A program made the translations under genes and the position numbers. Below the pieces are notes generated by a model. It was given only the letters and a program-made list of their open reading frames with translations. It did no database searches and was not told where the DNA came from. DNA of 52,971 nt from an uncultured Chlorobiota bacterium (GTDB lineage: Bacteria > Bacteroidota > Ignavibacteria > UBA10030 > UBA6906): NCBI GenBank assembly GCA_900696645.1, contig CAADGV010000038.1, positions 1 to 52,971 of the forward strand. Direction: 5' to 3'. This document shows, piece by piece, positions 35,501-42,719 of the stretch (position 1 is the stretch's first letter; every line of letters starts with the position of its first letter).

Positions 35501-36345
35501 CTTTTACGTTCAAGTACTATGGCACGAATTTCACAACCGTACGCGTCAGCTCTGACGGTTGGATAGCATTCGGCTCCGGAACACAGACGAACTACACAAA
35601 CTATCCACTTCCCCACAGCGACAATGTCAATAACATGGTGGCTGCGTTCTGGGATGATTTGTTCGAGAACAGCAACAACCCAACCAGCAAATTGCTTCAC
35701 TACAATGATGCGTCTACCCATCGATTCATCGTGGAATGGGATTCGGTTGGCCATTTCGGCAGTACGACCTTGCGCGAGTCATTCCAAATCATCCTCTGCG
35801 ACCCGGCATTCTATCCCACCCCGACGGGCGACGGCGAGATTATCTTTCAATACAGGATTGTGGGAGAAGAGGGATCTTGCACTCTCGGCATCGAAAACAG
35901 TGCCCAGACGGTGGGCCTGCAGTATATGTACAATAGTGCTTACCCTTCAAGCGCCACCGAGGTTCGGGACGGAAGCGCCATACGATGGACAACACGCCCT
36001 CCGACGATCCTCACGGATGTGAAGACGACTGAACCTCCCGCTGCCTTGCCGTCCGAGTATTCGCTCGCGCAGAACTTCCCCAATCCCTTCAATCCGACAA
36101 CGTTCATCAGATATGACCTTCCGTTTGAAAGCAAGGTGTTGCTCAGAATATGCAACATCCTCGGGCAAGAGGTAAGCACACTCGTCAACGAAGTGCAATC
36201 TGCCGGAAATAGAGTCATTCAATGGAACTCGCAAAGCGGTGACAATATCCGCGTCGCAAGCGGCGTCTATTTTATACATCTAAAGGCCGAAGGTATAAAC
36301 GGCAAAGTATTCTCAAGCGTTCGCAAGATGGTCCTTCTGAAATGA
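32566..36345 (+). CDS. Gingipain-like C25 peptidase homologue with T9SS sorting domain
   Basis: 1259 residues. Order: signal peptide (to about 22), propeptide-like region (to about 220), C25 caspase-fold domain (about 240-600), Ig/CARDB-like repeats (about 610-960), a nidogen-like beta domain around 1000-1160 (YFKYYGTNFTTVRVSSDGW type), and a T9SS type A tail (AQNFPNPFNPTTFIRY ... SGVYFIHL). YVLLGGDYGYVP and AYIGRF fit the C25 family. The catalytic Cys appears kept as C483 in VTSIGCGVANF. At the catalytic His position (NYxGHG in gingipains) the sequence reads NYRGEG, with E447. So it may be inactive or use a different mechanism. AAAGGA precedes the ATG. It is between the lipoprotein and CapA-like genes. 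Confidence 0.88.
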   Translation: MERISCTLTLLIALLTSAGSAEWVSLKNGSALPAAPKVTVLQDDGSTTVLKVDVHGFEVTTISSGGKLYQSIDLLNDIITDQAGHPAVPYIAEMIIIPDRGDATVQVIETGAIEKYNGFTLPPAKPSWEEGSPEPSFVENDAAYRSASLYPGIMVTVGDPVVFRDFRIARIAIYPVQFNAATKELQVTTSITIRVNYGGGTGTNARTSPRRAIPPSFGAVYRSSLINYESVLNRNFGGLETGREVLLCIVPDTFATAFQPYVQWKHKTGTFVRFTKFSEIGATSSNPDIIRNYIMQCYNNWTYPPTYVLLGGDYGYVPIKAATGQSFANEDYFVEIEGNDVFPEAYIGRFTHSTVSGLQTIINKVIKYERTPYRTNTDWFTHAVVCANNAYPTQPETKRWVSNIMRESGGFTIDTLLNLYQGPCVYNVSNVITAINNGRSFLNYRGEGTSSGWTLANCYPFSTTNVSSVNNGEMLTFVTSIGCGVANFAVSGGNCFGEQWLELGTSTTPRGACAFVGPTWGNTHTKYNNAIDKGIYVALFQEGLHTPAQSLLRGKIRMYNLYTPADPYVPLHFRAYTVLGDPSTYVWKNVPAKVNITHTNQISIGYDQIQVTVLDSLTSAPVAGAEICVASDSVYATGITDASGTATIELVSSRIDTLSIVVRGQRVVPVEGSIAIVASEEHVAPLGEPTLIEVEGNLDGKLNPNERFEIFYRLKNWGTQPSAHVQATLSVPDTTHTVVVNPGPVVYGTIVPNDSVSGSGSPLQFYLKPTTPVGSRISLRLNVSSSLHSWSYLTYKDVVGCNLEYASTVVDDQGSSRQNGRLDPGETARLYLKIKNTGEDIAPDVAGILRTDDPYITVLDSTGSFGPLAIGDSATSSADYFVVRVAESCPLESSHTFSLLLSTQNGNYPYSVLRTFSLNVGLPVGADPTGPDAYGYYAYSNDDSLYEQSPKFEWVEIRGVGTRVPYASPGDFTVTVTLPFTFKYYGTNFTTVRVSSDGWIAFGSGTQTNYTNYPLPHSDNVNNMVAAFWDDLFENSNNPTSKLLHYNDASTHRFIVEWDSVGHFGSTTLRESFQIILCDPAFYPTPTGDGEIIFQYRIVGEEGSCTLGIENSAQTVGLQYMYNSAYPSSATEVRDGSAIRWTTRPPTILTDVKTTEPPAALPSEYSLAQNFPNPFNPTTFIRYDLPFESKVLLRICNILGQEVSTLVNEVQSAGNRVIQWNSQSGDNIRVASGVYFIHLKAEGINGKVFSSVRKMVLLK

Positions 36346-36377
36346 GTTAGCGGTTCACATAGCATTGTCACACATGC

Positions 36378-36400
36378 CGGGGTTGCTCAATGCAACCCCG
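36378..36400. repeat. 9-bp hairpin between peptidase and CapA-like genes
   Basis: CGGGGTTGC-TCAAT-GCAACCCCG. It is bordered by near-identical direct repeats TAGCGGTTCACATA (36349-) and TAGCGTTCACATA (36401-). No T-run follows. It could trim the mRNA between two very large genes or be another REP-type palindrome. Confidence 0.65.
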
Positions 36401-36483
36401 TAGCGTTCACATACGACAGGCAGCACAGCCTTCAGCGGGGAGCGAAGAGTTCTGAGAAGATTGACCGAAATCCGGAAACACTG

Positions 36484-39400
36484 ATGAACAATCGCTTGAC
36501 ATTTCGCATTGAAGTACTTCTTGCGATGATTCTTCTGGTTGTCGCTTCTTCTTTTGCTCAAGAACATCGGAGAATTTCGGTTTCTCAATCTGCGGCAGAC
36601 ACGATCGAGAACTTCGAGAGCGGTACCGTCAATCTCATTTCCTATCCGGGCCGCGACGAACATCCCGATGCGTGGCGTGTGGATTCGCTTTTGCCGCATG
36701 CCGGCTCGCGCTATTCGCTGAAGCTCTGGGGAAATATGTGGAAGATTGAAGAAATCCCTCCTCGGACTCTTGACACAGGATGTGTGTGGCAAGTCGCCGC
36801 ATACATTGACAGTGTCGGGGAGATTCAGGGTTTCGGCGTGATCGACGATTCATCGCGTACGTTGATGTATTGCTTTGCCGGAACGCAACAAGTGAGCCCG
36901 GCTGAATGGATCACGGTGTATCAGGGGGCGTTTCCGATCCGTTCATGGAACCGCTATCGCCTTCCTATTGCGGAGGATTGGCGTGCGCGGTACGGCAATC
37001 TCCCGACAATTACCGGACTGGTGTTTATCAACCACAGACCTGTGGACCCGCACTCGGTCATCTACTTCGATGATATTGTCGATATCACCAGTGAGTTGCC
37101 GGTTGTTCCGCGAGTCTCAATCACGTACTCGGTTGGCAGTGTCTATGTAAACCGGTTTGGCGTGAAAAATGTCGATGTTCAGTTCTTCGGTCACGTGGCG
37201 CCCGACAGCGCTGCGTATTCTTTTTTGTGGGATTTCGGTGACGGAGCAACAAGCAACTCGCGTGATCCCGTACATACATTCGTTGTGGAGGATGATCACC
37301 CGTACACCGTGCTGTTGAGAGTGACGAGTCAGAGTGGAATGAGTGGCAGCGCTTCTTGTCAGATTGAGGTGGATACCGGCCCGACTTCCTTCCCGATCAG
37401 AATGAACTTCGTCGGCGATATAATGCTGGCGCGACGTTATGAACAACAGGGCGGAATTATTCCCACGCAGGGCGTGCAAGCGATCTTTGCACCAACACGT
37501 CCATACCTCGGCGACGCGGCGGATATTACCGTAGGCAATCTCGAAAGCGCGCTTACAAATACGGGAACTCCTCATCCGACGAAAAGCGTCGTGTTCAGAA
37601 GTTCTCCGGCAAACATCGCAGGGTTAACCTATGCGGGAATTGATGTCGTAACACTCGCGAACAATCACGTGATTGACTACGGACTTGCCGGATTGCAGCA
37701 GATGCAATCTGTTCTGCGCAACAACAACATTGTTTTTTCCGGCGCGGGAGCCGACTCTTACGAGGCGTTCCTTCCTGCATTCTATTCCAAATCCGGAGTG
37801 TGTATAGCCTTTGTTGCTTCCAGCGATCGAACCGGACAGTATAACAACGAACAACCTTTTCTGAACGCCGGTTTCAACAAACCGGGTTTTGCCAACCTGA
37901 CTTCTTTCAATCTCCAGAATCAGATTGATACGGTAAGGAACATAGCGGACCTCGTTGTCGTCGAGATGCATTCCGGCAGCGAGTATTCGTTTGCGCCTTC
38001 GCGCTCGGCCGATGAGAACACCGATGATGATGAAGCCGATGAGGAATACTCTCCGTTCATGCACTCTCCCCTCGCCGCCGATATTCAGATGCGAGAGCTT
38101 GCGATTGACTACGGTGCTGACGTCGTTATCTGTCATCACCCGCATATACTTCAGGGGTTTCAGGTCTATCGCGGCAAGTTGATTGCCCACTCACTTGGCA
38201 ATTTCACGTTTGACCTTGAGTATCCCGAAACGATGCCCACGGCAATTCTGAACGCAAAGATCGACCAACGGGGCTTCTACGACTACTCTGTAACTCCAGC
38301 ATTTATCGATCACTACATTCCCCGCAGGGCAACCGGGGAATTCGGGCTTCATCTTCTCGACTATCTCGCAAGACGCTCGAAAGAACTCGGTACGTACATG
38401 ATCGTGGATTCCCAGTCGGTAACTGCCGGCATTGTGATCGATACAACGTTGCTTCAGCCTTCCACCATCTCCCATACATCTTCTCTCGGATTCCAACAAA
38501 TAGGGACTGAATGGACCTCCGAGCCGTTGCGTCTCATGAGAAGTGGAAGCATCTCTTCGATAGAGAGTGTCATGCCGTCAGGCTCATGGCAATATCGCTT
38601 GGGTCGGGAGGTTGTGTGGTTCGGGAATTTTGAGAATGAAGGATGCGCACTCTGGAATATCGGCAGCAGCGAATACGACTCGACTGTTTTCCACAGGGGA
38701 CGACGGTCGCTTCTGCAACGTCGGGCGGCGGGATCAGGAACGATCACTACCAACTTTGAGAAGCGCAACATGTCCAACGCGCCTTCGGCTAAACACTCTC
38801 TTTACGGGCACATCAAGACTCTGAATGCAAACAGTGCCACGATGAGGGTGAAGTTCTACAGTTCGAGAAGCGGTTCGGAAATCGGCACGAGCGACGTTGG
38901 CACGTTCGTGAACGGAACAACGGATTGGACATTGTATCACCGCGAATTCACTCCGGCAACGGGCACGACGTTTTTTGACGTTCAACTTACAAGCTCATCT
39001 CCATCATCGGGAAGCGGCAACACATGGTTTGACGATGTCGGCGTCATTGAGTGGTCGGATTGGAGGCAGGTCGATCCCACCGCGGCGATAGCAACTCCGA
39101 ATGATTATTACTGGATTCAGGTCAAAACATCGGCTGCACTGACTAATGCATCGATCACATATAGGGAAACCCGCTACAATCAAATCACGACTTCAGTGGA
39201 AACAGCACTTTCTTGGCCGAATGGGGGCTTTCGACTGCACCAAAACTATCCGAATCCGTTCAACGCTTCGACAACAATCCGGTACACGCTTTCCGCCGAA
39301 TCGAAGGTGTCGCTGAAGATTTACAATATACTCGGCCAACAAGTTGCACAGCTTGTCGATGCGTCACAACCTGCCGGTGAATATCGAGTTCGGTGGAATG

Positions 39401-39486
39401 CCGTGAACGCGGCAACAGGCGTCTATTTCTGCAGGTTGCAGACTGAAGGAGGGACGACCACAAAGAAACTTTTGTTGTTGAGATAA
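36484..39486 (+). CDS. CapA/PgsA-like protein with PKD domain and T9SS sorting domain
   Basis: 1000 residues. Signal peptide (MNNRLTFRIEVLLAMILLVVASSFA), an N-terminal beta domain (30-205), a PKD domain (about 215-295, SFLWDFGDGATSN), then the PGA_cap/metallophosphatase-like domain (about 305-560): MNFVGDIMLARRY, TVGNLESALT, VVTLANNHVIDYG, VEMHSGSEYSF, VICHHPHILQGF and AHSLGNFTFD. These hold the Asp/Asn/His metal ligands of CapA. A beta domain (about 700-860) and a T9SS tail (HQNYPNPFNASTTIRY ... TGVYFCRL, basic end) finish it. CapA/PgsA is normally anchored in the inner membrane facing out; here the T9SS tail implies delivery outside the outer membrane. Likely the terminal gene of the pgs locus. 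Confidence 0.9.
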   Translation: MNNRLTFRIEVLLAMILLVVASSFAQEHRRISVSQSAADTIENFESGTVNLISYPGRDEHPDAWRVDSLLPHAGSRYSLKLWGNMWKIEEIPPRTLDTGCVWQVAAYIDSVGEIQGFGVIDDSSRTLMYCFAGTQQVSPAEWITVYQGAFPIRSWNRYRLPIAEDWRARYGNLPTITGLVFINHRPVDPHSVIYFDDIVDITSELPVVPRVSITYSVGSVYVNRFGVKNVDVQFFGHVAPDSAAYSFLWDFGDGATSNSRDPVHTFVVEDDHPYTVLLRVTSQSGMSGSASCQIEVDTGPTSFPIRMNFVGDIMLARRYEQQGGIIPTQGVQAIFAPTRPYLGDAADITVGNLESALTNTGTPHPTKSVVFRSSPANIAGLTYAGIDVVTLANNHVIDYGLAGLQQMQSVLRNNNIVFSGAGADSYEAFLPAFYSKSGVCIAFVASSDRTGQYNNEQPFLNAGFNKPGFANLTSFNLQNQIDTVRNIADLVVVEMHSGSEYSFAPSRSADENTDDDEADEEYSPFMHSPLAADIQMRELAIDYGADVVICHHPHILQGFQVYRGKLIAHSLGNFTFDLEYPETMPTAILNAKIDQRGFYDYSVTPAFIDHYIPRRATGEFGLHLLDYLARRSKELGTYMIVDSQSVTAGIVIDTTLLQPSTISHTSSLGFQQIGTEWTSEPLRLMRSGSISSIESVMPSGSWQYRLGREVVWFGNFENEGCALWNIGSSEYDSTVFHRGRRSLLQRRAAGSGTITTNFEKRNMSNAPSAKHSLYGHIKTLNANSATMRVKFYSSRSGSEIGTSDVGTFVNGTTDWTLYHREFTPATGTTFFDVQLTSSSPSSGSGNTWFDDVGVIEWSDWRQVDPTAAIATPNDYYWIQVKTSAALTNASITYRETRYNQITTSVETALSWPNGGFRLHQNYPNPFNASTTIRYTLSAESKVSLKIYNILGQQVAQLVDASQPAGEYRVRWNAVNAATGVYFCRLQTEGGTTTKKLLLLR

Positions 39487-39671
39487 CGAACGGGGCAACA
39501 GCCCTGTACTGTCGTGTCCTGGAAATAGTTGATCAGAAACGTGTTGAACTCCCGTCAGGCCACAATGAAGGATGGGTGAACGGATTGGGTGAATACATCC
39601 TGTCGGATAATCCCAACTATAATCCGAATGTCGGCTCGAACCGGACGTGGTACAGGATGGAGAAAAAGTAG
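39486..39671 (+). pseudogene. Possible 3' remnant of a lost gene
   Basis: A reading frame with no start of its own continues from inside the CapA-like gene's end (different frame) to a TAG at 39671. The last 50 codons read like real protein: ALYCRVLEIVDQKRVELPSG, then NEGWVNGLGEYILSDN, then RTWYRMEKK. I do not know the family. It may be the tail of a deleted gene or chance. Confidence 0.2.
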
Positions 39672-39843
39672 ATCTGCAAACACAGCACAACGTCGAAACG
39701 GGCTGTGAGTGTAGAGAATGTCATCAACCACCGAACTTCCTTATCTGCCGCATCAGTTGCGACACGGTTTGGGCAGGGGCATCGTAGTTCTTTGCGCAAG
39801 TCTCTCGGAACGCGAGTTTCGAGGTTTTCTTTTTCCTACTCTC

Positions 39844-39872
39844 TTGACAATCGGCACCCTTCCATGTAGATT
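39844..39872 (+). promoter_or_regulatory. Strong-looking promoter
   Basis: TTGACA, exactly 17 bases, TAGATT, followed by GG. The -35 is a perfect sigma-70 match, and TAGATTGG is also close to the Bacteroidota -7 box TAnnTTTG. It points at the secreted-protein gene at 40218, giving a leader of roughly 340 bases. Confidence 0.5.
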
Positions 39873-40068
39873 GGTTCGCCACATGGCAGCCAATTGTATT
39901 CCATCCTGACCAGTAAACACAATTGGCCAAACTGTTCTTTACTCACACAATAACACGATGAAAGCCTTCTGGGCTTGCGCAAGGTCCACTCCATCCTACT
40001 TTCACATCGGCATTTGCATGACATCGTGTGAACCTCCCTATGTGATTTTCCCTGTCACTCCCTTTCAG

Positions 40069-40167
40069 CTTCGCTTTCAATTTGGTTTAACGATTTGGGC
40101 ATTCTTAGCATACTCTGCCCCGCAAGAGAGGAGAGAAGCCAGTTCCACCTGCAAACTGAAAGCGAAG
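40069..40167. repeat. Inverted repeat in the leader of the 40218 gene
   Basis: CTTCGCTTTCAATTT (40069-40083) and AAACTGAAAGCGAAG (40153-40167) match at 14 of 15 as an inverted repeat around a 69-base loop. It ends about 50 bases before the TTG start and could fold in the mRNA leader. Confidence 0.45.
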
Positions 40168-40217
40168 AAGAAATAATTCAATCAACCAATCCAATCACCA
40201 TCAACAAGGAGTACCAT

Positions 40218-40658
40218 TTGAAAAAGACCCAAGTCGTTTTTGCAGTCGCGTGTGCAGTAGTTCTTTTTGCTGCCGGTCCGGCTACCGCGCAAGAACAGAG
40301 TGCGGATAACATTTTCGTCGCAACAGTACAGAAGATGAGAATGCCTGAGGGAGGAAGAAACGCAGAGCGCGATTCGTTGCTGCAGTTGTATCACGAACAG
40401 GTCACAAAGAAGAATACACACATAATCAGTCAGCGGGCGTTGCAGCATCTGTACGGCGCCGACAACCGCGACCTGGTGTGGATTACGGAATACAAGGACT
40501 GGGCAAGCGTTGAGGCAGCCACCAAGATGGACACCGAACTTTTTGAAAAATACTGGAAGGATGCCGAATCGCGCCGCCAGTTCAACCGTATGCTGAACAA
40601 GTACTTTGCGGAACATTCCGATGAACTTTATTCCGAGAGAACGAAGCTGAGGAAGTGA
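40218..40658 (+). CDS. Small secreted protein, possible dimeric alpha/beta-barrel domain (TTG start)
   Basis: 146 residues. A TTG at 40218 is six bases after the ribosome-binding site AAGGAG and is followed by a clean signal peptide (LKKTQVVFAVACAVVLFAAGPATA); longer in-frame starts would add an unrelated charged leader. The mature domain has FVATVQKMRMP, LLQLYHEQVTKKNTHII, LVWITEYKDWASVEAATKMD and a helical end. The pattern of a strand, helix, strand (E-Y-x-D/S-x-A) recalls NIPSNAP/ABM-type dimeric alpha-beta barrels, but this is a weak call. It is followed by a word-repeat element and a second small secreted protein. Confidence 0.75.
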   Translation: MKKTQVVFAVACAVVLFAAGPATAQEQSADNIFVATVQKMRMPEGGRNAERDSLLQLYHEQVTKKNTHIISQRALQHLYGADNRDLVWITEYKDWASVEAATKMDTELFEKYWKDAESRRQFNRMLNKYFAEHSDELYSERTKLRK

Positions 40659-40665
40659 CTCACGA

Positions 40666-40751
40666 GTCTATTTAGTTATTTGTCCATATAGTCGGATCAA
40701 AGGGGGCAAACAGACCCCGAAGACCAAATGGACTAAACAGGCTGAACGGAC
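40666..40751. repeat. GTCCAT-word inverted element
   Basis: GTC...TTGTCCATATAGTC on the left mirrors GACCAAATGGACTAAAC...GGAC on the right (imperfect inverted repeat of about 28 bases), with GGGG/CCCC near the centre. It fills most of the 127-base gap between the two secreted-protein genes. Confidence 0.5.
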
Positions 40752-40785
40752 TTCATTTCTTTCATTATTAAAAGGGATTCAACAG

Positions 40786-41253
40786 ATGAAATCTTTCCTT
40801 AAAGCTCTTCTCGTGCCCGTGCTTTTCCTTGCGATAACATCTTCGAACGTTTTCGCTCAGGAATGGAACGCCGCGCAAAAAGAGGTCTGGAAAAACGTCG
40901 AAGCATACTGGGCACTCGATGCCGCAGGAAACCTCGACGGGTTTATGTCCTACTTCCACGAAAACTACATCGGCTGGGAAATCAGTCAGCCAATGCCGGG
41001 CAGCAAAGCGACGGCGAGGAAATTCATTGAACACGACTACAAGACAGAAAAAACCGTTTTGTACGACATCACGCCCGCCTCAATTAATGTTATTGGCAAC
41101 GTTGCAATTGCTAACTACTACTACACGAAAATTGTCAAAAATGCCGAAGGGAAAGAGAAGACCCGTTCCGGTCGTTGGGCGGACGTACTCATGAAACAGG
41201 GAGACAAGTGGGTGTTGATTGGCGATCACGGCGGGCAGATCGAGAAGGATTAG
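40786..41253 (+). CDS. Secreted NTF2/SnoaL-like (DUF4440-type) protein
   Basis: 155 residues. Signal peptide MKSFLKALLVPVLFLAITSSNVFA, then a single cone-like NTF2-fold domain: EVWKNVEAYWALDAAGNLDGFMSYF (helix pair), YIGWEISQPMPGSKA, ITPASINVIGNVAIANYYYTKI, SGRWADVLMKQGDKWVLIGDHGG. The last strand pair, with W-x-LI-x-DH, is typical of DUF4440/ketosteroid isomerase-like proteins. A catalytic role is not clear. No firm functional link to the upstream small secreted protein, although both are of similar size and co-directional. It ends before a two-way hairpin terminator. Confidence 0.88.
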   Translation: MKSFLKALLVPVLFLAITSSNVFAQEWNAAQKEVWKNVEAYWALDAAGNLDGFMSYFHENYIGWEISQPMPGSKATARKFIEHDYKTEKTVLYDITPASINVIGNVAIANYYYTKIVKNAEGKEKTRSGRWADVLMKQGDKWVLIGDHGGQIEKD

Positions 41254-41356
41254 GTTCATTCAGAGACTTTCCGGCATCGGTTCAATCAGATGTACTCAGA
41301 CAACCGTCTAAAGCCTCAGATTCATACTCGGAAAGCAGCAAATGAAGAGCAAACGT

Positions 41357-41384
41357 GCCCGGTCCCGGCTCATCGGGATCGGGC
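41357..41384. terminator. Hairpin between convergent genes
   Basis: GCCCGGTCCCG-GCTCAT-CGGGATCGGGC, an 11-bp stem with one G-U. It lies between the stops of the NTF2-like gene (41253) and the OPA transporter (41394), so it may end both transcripts; T-runs on both sides are weak. Confidence 0.65.
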
Positions 41385-41393
41385 ATTTACATT

Positions 41394-42719
41394 CTACTTG
41401 CCCGGCTTTGCATTCCACAAGAATGACATCAGCGCGCCTCCAAGCAGAGTGAATCCCATCAGCACAATAATCCATGCCTGCCACCCTTCGGGAGTGATGT
41501 TGGTTGTGCCTGGAACGGTGCCGTAGCTTTGCATGATAGCGCCGATGATCGAACCTGCAAACAATCCTCCGCCTAAATACTGACAAGCGTCGATGAGTCC
41601 TGTTGCGAAACCTGCGGCTTTCCTTCCGCCGAAATCCATTGCAGCCGCACCACCGAGCAGGGAATGCGGTCCGTTGATAAACATCTGAAGAATGATGAGA
41701 AAGACAACCGAAAGTACCGGCCCAGGGAAATAAAGGAAGAGAAGTAGCATTACAAAACTCATGAAGTACATAAGCGCCGCCGCCGGACCGCGGCGTGCAC
41801 CGAAAAGCCGGTCGGAGGAGAGCCCCGCCAGAAACGAACCCGCCACCGCTGATACAGGAATGAAAAAAGCGCTTACAATGTACGTGAACGAGTCGGTTCG
41901 CATGTTGTACGTTTCCTGCAGATAGCGAATGTACCATGAATCGACTCCCCACCGAATAACGCCCGTGCAGAAGTACGCTGCAGCCAGCATCCAGATAATC
42001 CTGTTTGCTGCAACCTTGCGCACAATTTCGCTGACGCGAAGCGGGGTTGTGTCTTCAATTCCGTGACCGACATCTCCCGTCTCGGCTGGCGGAAGCCCGA
42101 CATCTTCGGGATTATTCTTCACAACAAAAAAGAACACCATCGCCGTTACGGCGATAAGGATTGCAGGCGCCCAGAAAAGCCACTGCCATGGCGCGTTGGC
42201 CACGAGCCATCCGCCGCCAAGAAGTATTGCCCACCTTCCGCATTGAGTGATTGCGCCGAAGATTCCCGTGAACGTCCCCCGCTCGTTCATTCTCATCCAG
42301 TTTGTGCAGATTTTCACCAGCGACGGCGCGCCGTGAGCCTGGAAAAAACCGAGCAGTACCCCCATCCCCACGAAATACGAAAGCGTCCGGACGAACATGC
42401 CGAAACCGAGGAGAACGTTGACAGCGACAATGCCAATCGCCCCGATCAACATCATTCGTCTGCCACCGGCACGATCGACACGAATGCCGTTGATGATTTG
42501 TCCTGCGGCGTAAGCCCACAACGTTGCGTTGATGATAAGCCCCCACTCATCGGCACGCCAGCCGAATTCTGCGGTGAGTGTTTTGTTTGCTACGGAGAGA
42601 AAATTGAAGCGCCCCGTGTAGTACGCGGCATACATCACGCCGAGCGTGAGGAGAACGGGCCTTCTCGCTTTGCGGAAGTCGGAGGAGAGAGGATGTTCGC
42701 TGTGCGCGGCGGCAGTCAT
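41394..42719 (-). CDS. MFS transporter of the OPA (organophosphate:phosphate antiporter) family
   Basis: 441 residues, 12 helices. The N-terminal block LGVMYAAYYTGRFNFLSVANKTL and GFFQAHGAPSLVKICTNWM with NERGTFTGIFGAITQCGR match GlpT/UhpT-type proteins; the Arg in YYTGR and the GxxxxxWxxxxERG loop are the family's phosphate-binding and signature regions. Substrate is probably a phosphorylated sugar or glycerol-3-P. The start ATG shares one base with the stop codon of the upstream membrane-protein gene (TGATG), so translation is coupled. With the upstream phosphatase this suggests phosphate-ester use. Confidence 0.9.
   Translation of the reverse strand: MTAAAHSEHPLSSDFRKARRPVLLTLGVMYAAYYTGRFNFLSVANKTLTAEFGWRADEWGLIINATLWAYAAGQIINGIRVDRAGGRRMMLIGAIGIVAVNVLLGFGMFVRTLSYFVGMGVLLGFFQAHGAPSLVKICTNWMRMNERGTFTGIFGAITQCGRWAILLGGGWLVANAPWQWLFWAPAILIAVTAMVFFFVVKNNPEDVGLPPAETGDVGHGIEDTTPLRVSEIVRKVAANRIIWMLAAAYFCTGVIRWGVDSWYIRYLQETYNMRTDSFTYIVSAFFIPVSAVAGSFLAGLSSDRLFGARRGPAAALMYFMSFVMLLLFLYFPGPVLSVVFLIILQMFINGPHSLLGGAAAMDFGGRKAAGFATGLIDACQYLGGGLFAGSIIGAIMQSYGTVPGTTNITPEGWQAWIIVLMGFTLLGGALMSFLWNAKPGK

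Larger units (their letters stand above)
39487..40217. other. 731-base region with promoter and long leader
   Basis: After the pgs locus. Contents: the possible gene remnant to 39671, a good promoter at 39844-39872, and a leader of about 340 bases with an inverted repeat at 40069-40167. A 72-codon ORF at 39958-40176 has poor coding character and spans the inverted repeat, so I leave it out. Confidence 0.4.

Noticed and set aside
39958-40176. 72-codon ORF in the leader of the secreted-protein gene
   Set aside because: No ribosome-binding site, mixed composition, and it covers an inverted repeat; not supported.
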